In this document: piece after piece, positions 7,391-12,500 of the stretch | Layout of the letters: each line of letters begins with the position of its first letter | How positions within the stretch are numbered: position 1 is the stretch's first letter | Origin: Chrysomallon squamiferum | Taxonomy: Eukaryota > Mollusca > Gastropoda > Neomphalida > Peltospiridae | Assembly (NCBI GenBank): GCA_012295275.1 | Contig: CM022672.1 | Coordinates: 18,344,894-18,357,393, forward strand | Direction of reading: 5' to 3' | DNA: 12,500 nucleotides | Translations under genes and position numbers: made by a program | The notes under the pieces: model-generated | The model's input: the letters and a program-made list of their open reading frames with translations, nothing else | What the model was told of the DNA's origin: nothing | Database searches by the model: none

Positions 7391-7985
7391 TCTAGATATG
7401 TATATCCACGCGTGCCTATTACCTGCTTTCCTATTTGTCTCTCCACATCTCTGCATGTCTGTCTGTGTACAAGCTAATAATCTATCAGTTTATCTGTTCT
7501 CGATAACGTTTATAAATCTATATTCACTCATTTTATATTCTTCCAAACTTCGGCCGTTGCAGTTCTTTTTTCCATATGTTTCTAATCATGTCAGAGTATT
7601 AGGCAGTAAATCCCTGAGTGCAATGCAACCCCAGACAATCCATTTAGATATAAACTTTTCTTTGCCGTATTCAAGATAATGTATCTTCTGCAGTGTTAAA
7701 GAAAAATGCTGCTGCTGCTGCTGGGTGCACCTGAAGTTTATCAGACATCTACGACGGTGACACTTGATATGTTTACGAGAACACTGGCGCCAGAGATTTG
7801 TTTCGTAATATTTTTTAAAAGGTACGTTTAATTTTTTTTTTGTTTTAATTTTATTTTTACGAAATACATTAACCGCGAAAGCTACCAAACGTAATCGAAA
7901 CGATGTTTAATATCGTAGCCGATAATAAGACTGTCGTAAATCTAATCGTTTCTTGTTTATAGAGTGAGTTTGTTGGTGTAATAGT
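7391..7985. other. Gene-poor stretch with (GCT)5
   Basis: A 100-codon minus-strand frame covers 7586-7888 and includes a five-glutamine run from the (GCT)5 repeat at 7708-7722. It begins at TTG and contains no ATG, so it is not a self-standing animal gene, and no splice sites clearly frame it. The peptide (for example KKYYETNLWRQCSRKH) matches nothing I recognise. The plus strand over 7470-7679 is open too, again without meaning. T9 at 7832-7840 and A16 at 7987-8002 are the only other notable items. Confidence 0.45.
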
Positions 7986-7986
7986 T

Positions 7987-8002
7987 AAAAAAAAAAAAAA
8001 AA
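7987..8002. repeat. Poly-A run (A16)
   Basis: Sixteen A followed by GAGAAACG. No retroposon body is visible. Confidence 0.9.
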
Positions 8003-8226
8003 GAGAAACGATGGGTTAATTAAGTGCACGTTTAAAATTAGTCGATATTATCATCAATAACCTATCCATTTTTCTGAGCGATAAGGGACGTGTAGTCAAT
8101 GCTTGTTGAAAAATGTTTAGACGAAGAGAGAAATACGTCGATTGTTTTCTTTATACGTAGACTGTTGAATGGTTTACTGTGTAAATTGTTACGTACGTAC
8201 TTAAACAGATACTTACACATATAAAT

Positions 8227-8322
8227 TATATATATATGCTTTTGTGCTTGGGTATAATTGTTTATATATCTATTTATCTATCGATATTTATGTGTGTGTG
8301 TGCGTCTATTTATAATTATATG

Positions 8323-8357
<35 letters not shown>

Positions 8358-8365
8358 GTGTGTGT
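8227..8365. repeat. TA/GT microsatellite cluster
   Basis: (TA)n at 8227-8237, a short GT run near 8290-8302, (TA)9 at 8323-8340 and (GT)10 at 8346-8365, with TATC/TATT variants between. The flanking 8003-8226 and 8366-8660 are AT-rich unique sequence without gene evidence. Confidence 0.92.
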
Positions 8366-8665
8366 TTAATGGATATAGATCCATTTTTGGCTCAGCTGAG
8401 TTTCATACATTAACAGTGATTGCTTAATGAAGACAAACCTAATTAGTTGTAAAATCACTGACACACGATAGCAAAGAACCACTCAGTGTTTATTGATAAT
8501 GCGATGTTTGTGGTAATTAAATATACATTGATATATCTGTGTGTTCTGTCTGTTTTATTAAAAAAAATGTGTTTAGTAAAATATGTTAGTGTTTAAAAAA
8601 AAAAAGTTTTTATATACACGTTAAGATAGATTCACAGCATTATATTTAACTAATTAAAAATATAA

Positions 8666-8702
8666 TAACAACAACAACAACAACAATAATAATAATAATA
8701 AT
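8666..8702. repeat. (AAC)6 passing into (AAT)6
   Basis: AAC units at 8666-8684 change to AAT units at 8685-8702. The AAT part forms the outer left arm of the long hairpin that follows. Confidence 0.92.
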
Positions 8703-8834
8703 CATAATGATAATAAAATACATTTTTTGATTATAAATCTTGGTTATGGAATAATAAAAAGATATTATTTCATAACCAAGATTTATTTTCTAAAAATTTA
8801 TTTTATTATCTTTATCACTATTATTATTACTATT
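8685..8834. repeat. 150-bp near-palindrome (long hairpin)
   Basis: The centre is a six-base loop AAAAGA at 8757-8762. Inner arms 8733-8756 and 8763-8786 pair over 24 bases with a single G:T, including the non-simple sequence AATCTTGGTTATG. Pairing (left plus right position equals 17519) continues outward to 8685/8834. I count 72 positional pairs with eight mismatches (at left positions 8732, 8731, 8728, 8721, 8708, 8703, 8701, 8689) and that one G:T. The outer arms are AT-rich triplet-like sequence on both sides. It could be a foldback or MITE-like element, a palindrome made by inverted duplication, or, if transcribed, a long dsRNA hairpin that ADAR or Dicer could act on. Terminal target-site duplications are not evident. 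Confidence 0.88.
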
Positions 8835-8839
8835 ATAGA

Positions 8840-9110
8840 TAACTCAAAATAAATCATAAAAATAAATTGTCAATATTTCAATGGCTGAATCGGTATCGTG
8901 TATCAAATGTACTTCTTGTTTCGCCGCTGAGAAATACTAACTATCTGAAAGGCAAATTGACTGAAGTGTAATTGGGATGTCATTATGATCTATTGCAGTT
9001 TCTGGCTCGCATAACCGCAACAGTTAGTTAAATAATACAACACAGACGCCAGGCGGAATTAACTTGGCTATTTGTGAGGCGTATACTCAAAAGCACGGGG
9101 AACTCTCTAA
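8840..9110. other. Unique DNA, no gene seen
   Basis: AT-rich at first, less so from 8880. Scattered CpGs at 8890-8930 and 9000-9060 but no usable frame, splice pair or repeat. Confidence 0.55.
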
Positions 9111-9113
9111 ACA

Positions 9114-10175
<1,062 letters not shown>

Positions 10176-10180
10176 CCCAT

Positions 10181-10216
10181 TCCCTCCCTCCCCCCACCAC
10201 CACCACCGCACCCCCT
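10181..10216. other. C-rich tract with quadruplex/i-motif potential
   Basis: C runs of 3, 3 and 6 separated by single T (10182-10195), then (ACC) units and a C5 run at 10211-10215. The minus strand therefore has four G runs, but one loop would be 15 bases, outside the usual 1-7 base rule, so any quadruplex would be of the long-loop kind. Confidence 0.4.
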
Positions 10217-10337
10217 TCTACGACCGATTTTTTTTTTTTTTCCGGCGTCCATAAATACACACGTCATTGATCAGACAGAAGTTTCTATTGGACAAATAGT
10301 GTCGACGACGAAAAAAAAAAGGAACAGCTCCGGAAGT
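10181..10337. promoter_or_regulatory. Promoter- or enhancer-like island
   Basis: In order: a C-rich stretch (10181-10216), T14 (10228-10241), CCGGCGTCC, a TATA-like ATAAATA (10251-10257), a CRE half-site ACGTCA (10261-10266), an inverted CCAAT box ATTGG (10287-10291), CpG-rich GTCGACGACG, A10, and CCGGAAGT (10330-10337), the core bound by ETS/GABP factors. Base composition is markedly different from the AT-rich flanks. No coding exon is seen on either side within reach, so if it is a promoter it would drive a noncoding RNA or a first exon spliced far away. Each motif alone is weak; the call rests on their clustering. Confidence 0.27.
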
Positions 10338-10454
10338 TAAGGTTCTTTCTAAGGCGAGAGTTAATACAGCGTATTGAAAACTAAAACGCGAAATTAGAAT
10401 TTGATTCCGATGTAATTGGTTTTAGATTGCATGGGTTATATTTCGTAGAGAAAC

Positions 10455-10477
10455 TTTTTTTTTTTTTTTTTTTTTTT
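10455..10477. repeat. Poly-T run (T23)
   Basis: The longest homopolymer in the window, following GAGAAAC. Compatible with the tail of a minus-strand retroposon, but nothing recognisable precedes it on that strand. Confidence 0.93.
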
Positions 10478-11218
10478 AATGGCACTGGCAAGACTATGGA
10501 TACAAAACGAATGAATGTTTGATCAATGGAATGATAACGTTTGGAAGTTGTTATTGTTGAAGACTGCTACTACTACTAATAATAATAAAAAAAAAAATAA
10601 AACCAGGTATTTATGATATCACTTGACGCTATTTTTTTTTTTTTGCATTGTTGTACATACACAAAACATAAAGAAAATAAAAGTATAGACCAATTTAATC
10701 TCTGATAAAAATGGATTTTAATGACAGTTTCATGTAGGTTTTTATTTTATTATTAATATATTAATTACAACTGGTAAAAAAAATTCTAATCTTCTCTAGT
10801 GCAATGATTAAACATTTTATCTGACACCTTTTTGCGACGTTTTCCCGACTCCGATGCAGAACTGTTTAGAAAACTGTAAGGCCATAATAACTGCCTCTTT
10901 TCTTCCTAACTAAACGTCTAGAATTTAAACCAAACCTATCTTTCTAATACTGACTCTGTAACTCACTTACGTAAACATTCATTATGAATAGTTGATTTCC
11001 TGATTGTCTTTAGGCTCGTCTTCATCATGAATATAATACATACAATTATTTCTAGAATTTCTTAATACTATTAATATGCTGGTGAATAAGGGGTCGTGTT
11101 AAGTTTGGCGGTGCGTGATATTTAAATTTATAATCTATGATACAGCATCATACATGAACTCGGTGACAAGAGTATTAACAAACCCTTGAATAAAGACCTA
11201 TATTTAACGTAACTATCG
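10478..11218. other. Gene-poor AT-rich stretch
   Basis: Holds (TAC)/(TAA) triplets running into A-rich DNA (10568-10600) and T13 at 10632-10644. At 10860-10875 a 16-base segment sits between an acceptor-like CCGATGCAG and a donor-like GTAAGG; it is too weak to call an exon. No other coding or RNA signal was found. Confidence 0.5.
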
Positions 11219-11766
11219 TTTTTTTTTTTTTTTACTTTTTTAATTTTGTTGTTCTTGTTGTTGTTTGTTTAAATAATAAATATGGCATGTGCTGTGAAAT
11301 ATCACTCTGTCATGGTCACTTTACATTCACTTTTATTCCCATGCAGTTTTGCTCAATACAGGCCCAAATGTTACTAGGCCACTATCTTGATATTTCCTTA
11401 ACAACGTCAAACGTTAAAATCACAATTCCAAAGTGTGACAGTATGATTATGTTGTAATATTAACGCCATTACGATAACATGTCATACTTTTAACTTACCA
11501 TTCATTATGTTAATTGAAAAGGACCTTTACAAGGCTAATCCGTGTCAGTAGACGGTACACATGAATATTTCAAAACGACTGTGTTGTCCTCGTTTTTCTC
11601 GTGGTATTGGTATCTGAGTTTATTAATACTGATGTGAGAGATATTAGAGCGACTGAGATCTGTCTTATTAACTGACCTTCTTCTTACGCTTGTCAGCTTG
11701 TACTCGTCGTATCAGTAAACAAAACTGCCTGTTTCACAAGTTATGAATAAGTCAATCAAACCACGG
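11219..11766. other. T15 run, then unique DNA without gene signal
   Basis: T15 at 11219-11233 is followed by a GTT/CTT-rich patch to about 11270. The remaining 11280-11766 is moderately AT-rich unique sequence with stops in every frame and no recognised motif. Confidence 0.55.
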
Positions 11767-11989
11767 ATATTGTTTGTACCAGTTCGAACCCTAGTTGTTA
11801 TTTGTATTAGTTCAGACGATAGTTATTGTTTGTACCAGTTCAAGCCATAGTTATTTCTTGTTCCAGTTCAAACCATAGTTATTGTTTGTATCAGTTCAAA
11901 TCATAAAATTGTTTGTATCAGTTCAAGCCAAAGTTATTGTTTGTACCAGTTTAAGCTGTAGTTATTGTTTGTATCAGTTCAAACCATAG
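11767..11989 (+). repeat. 28-bp minisatellite, 8 copies, with B-box-like core
   Basis: Eight head-to-tail units with boundaries at 11767, 11795, 11823, 11851, 11879, 11907, 11934 and 11962, all 28 bases except the sixth (27). The conserved core is TTGTTTGTAYCAG followed by TTCAARCC and ATAG. Six of eight units match the Pol III B-box consensus GTTCRANNC, at 11782, 11838, 11866, 11894, 11921 and 11977; units 2 and 7 deviate. Divergence between units is about 5-30 percent, so the array is old. No matching A-box or tRNA fold is present. It abuts the GATA array after a T run. Confidence 0.95.
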
Positions 11990-11994
11990 TTTTT

Positions 11995-12128
11995 TGATAG
12001 ATAAAATGCTCTTTATGTATAGATAAATATATAGATATATAGATAGATAGACAGATAGACAGATAGACAGATAGATAAATAGACAGAAAGAAAGATAGTT
12101 AAACAGATAGATAGATAGATAGATAGAT
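11995..12128. repeat. GATA/GACA tetranucleotide array
   Basis: GATA units with interspersed GACA and GAAA variants, most regular at 12038-12075 (alternating GATA and GACA) and at 12105-12128 (pure GATA). The minus-strand frame reading it as IYLS repeats is not a gene. Confidence 0.95.
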
Positions 12129-12500
12129 ACATTTGTATGCATGTGAGTCAGTAAATATGTATATAATTTATCTCAAAATCTCCTTTCTCACTGTTCAGAC
12201 TTTGTCGTCAGTGTGTAATTTCGATACATTGTAATTTACTCATTTATATTTATCACTGTTTTATATCAGAATTATGTTATTTAATTCATTAACATAGTCT
12301 CAGTTATTTAAGCATATATTGTTCCCAAAACATATCAAGTATCTCCGTCGAATATCTCTGATACAGTTCAGGTATACTTAGCACTAACATATATTGTTCC
12401 CAAGTGTTTGAATTTCATGCAAAATAAAGACCCGTGACGACAAAAGACACTGCTCTCTATACTCTTGATTTTCAAAACCAAAAAAAAATATTGGTAGGTG
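12129..12500. other. Unique AT-rich DNA to the window end
   Basis: No gene seen. The notable item is a 16-bp direct repeat, described separately. A9 at 12479-12487 is the only homopolymer run. Confidence 0.55.
12313..12403. repeat. 16-bp direct repeat, period 75
   Basis: CATATATTGTTCCCAA occurs exactly at 12313-12328 and 12388-12403. Sequence just upstream of each copy shares only short matches (CAGTT, TTTAAG/CTTAG), so this may be an eroded 75-bp tandem duplication. Confidence 0.8.

Noticed and set aside
6875-7679. Overlapping frames across the GTAT array
   Set aside because: YVCM repeats come from the tetranucleotide array. A period of four without stops is a property of GTAT, not of selection.
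7586-7888. 100-codon minus-strand frame with a five-Gln run
   Set aside because: It begins at TTG, has no ATG within it, has no clear splice sites and matches no known family. The Gln run is a (GCT)5 microsatellite.
10860-10875. 16-nt microexon between GATGCAG and GTAAGG
   Set aside because: The length is not a multiple of three, the pyrimidine tract is interrupted by purines, and there is no other support.

Overview
This window contains no protein-coding gene that I can call with confidence, and no rRNA, intact tRNA, CRISPR array or recognisable transposase or reverse transcriptase. It reads as intergenic or intronic DNA from a large, AT-rich, repeat-laden animal genome. The mix of very long (GA)n tracts, GTAT/GATA tetranucleotide arrays, triplet repeats, many poly-A/poly-T runs and a degenerate tRNA-like (SINE-type) fragment fits a lophotrochozoan, most likely a cephalopod mollusc. 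That assignment is inference from general familiarity, not from a marker gene.

Layout. 1-230 is a CpG-bearing, stop-depleted block that could be the edge of a gene. 231-870 holds the first (GA)n tract, a small minus-strand reading frame with a signal-peptide-like start, and good splice-acceptor sequences. 869-898 could be a 30-nt microexon. 1045-1137 is triplet repeat, 1372-1432 a tRNA-like fragment, and 1550-1691 a candidate 142-nt coding exon with matching splice sites. 1983-2083 is a (CT)50 tract, followed by one copy of a 26-bp direct repeat whose second copy lies 461 bp downstream. 2640-4620 is mainly AT-rich simple sequence with a decayed GATATTG-rich stretch (3589-3890). 4635-4832 and 5528-5779 are two less AT-rich patches with open frames. 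6006-6126 is a compound GA/GACA/CA microsatellite. 6661-6835 clusters a full CRE, a heat-shock-element dimer, an E-box and an inverted repeat. 7011-7310 is a structured GTAT array. 8685-8834 is a 150-bp near-palindrome that folds into one long hairpin. 9135-9285 is a (GA)75 tract. 10181-10337 looks like a promoter or enhancer. 11767-11989 is an 8-copy 28-bp minisatellite in which most units carry a Pol III B-box-like core. 11995-12128 is a GATA/GACA array, and a 16-bp direct repeat with 75-bp period lies at 12313-12403.

No set of genes acting together can be described. The strongest direct observations are structural (hairpin, minisatellite, (GA)n tracts). The exon, promoter and regulatory calls are inference from motif proximity and need transcript or conservation data. 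Several long open frames in the window are translations of microsatellites (RERE, LSLS, YVCM) or begin at TTG/GTG, which is not a credible start in an animal gene, so they are not annotated as genes.
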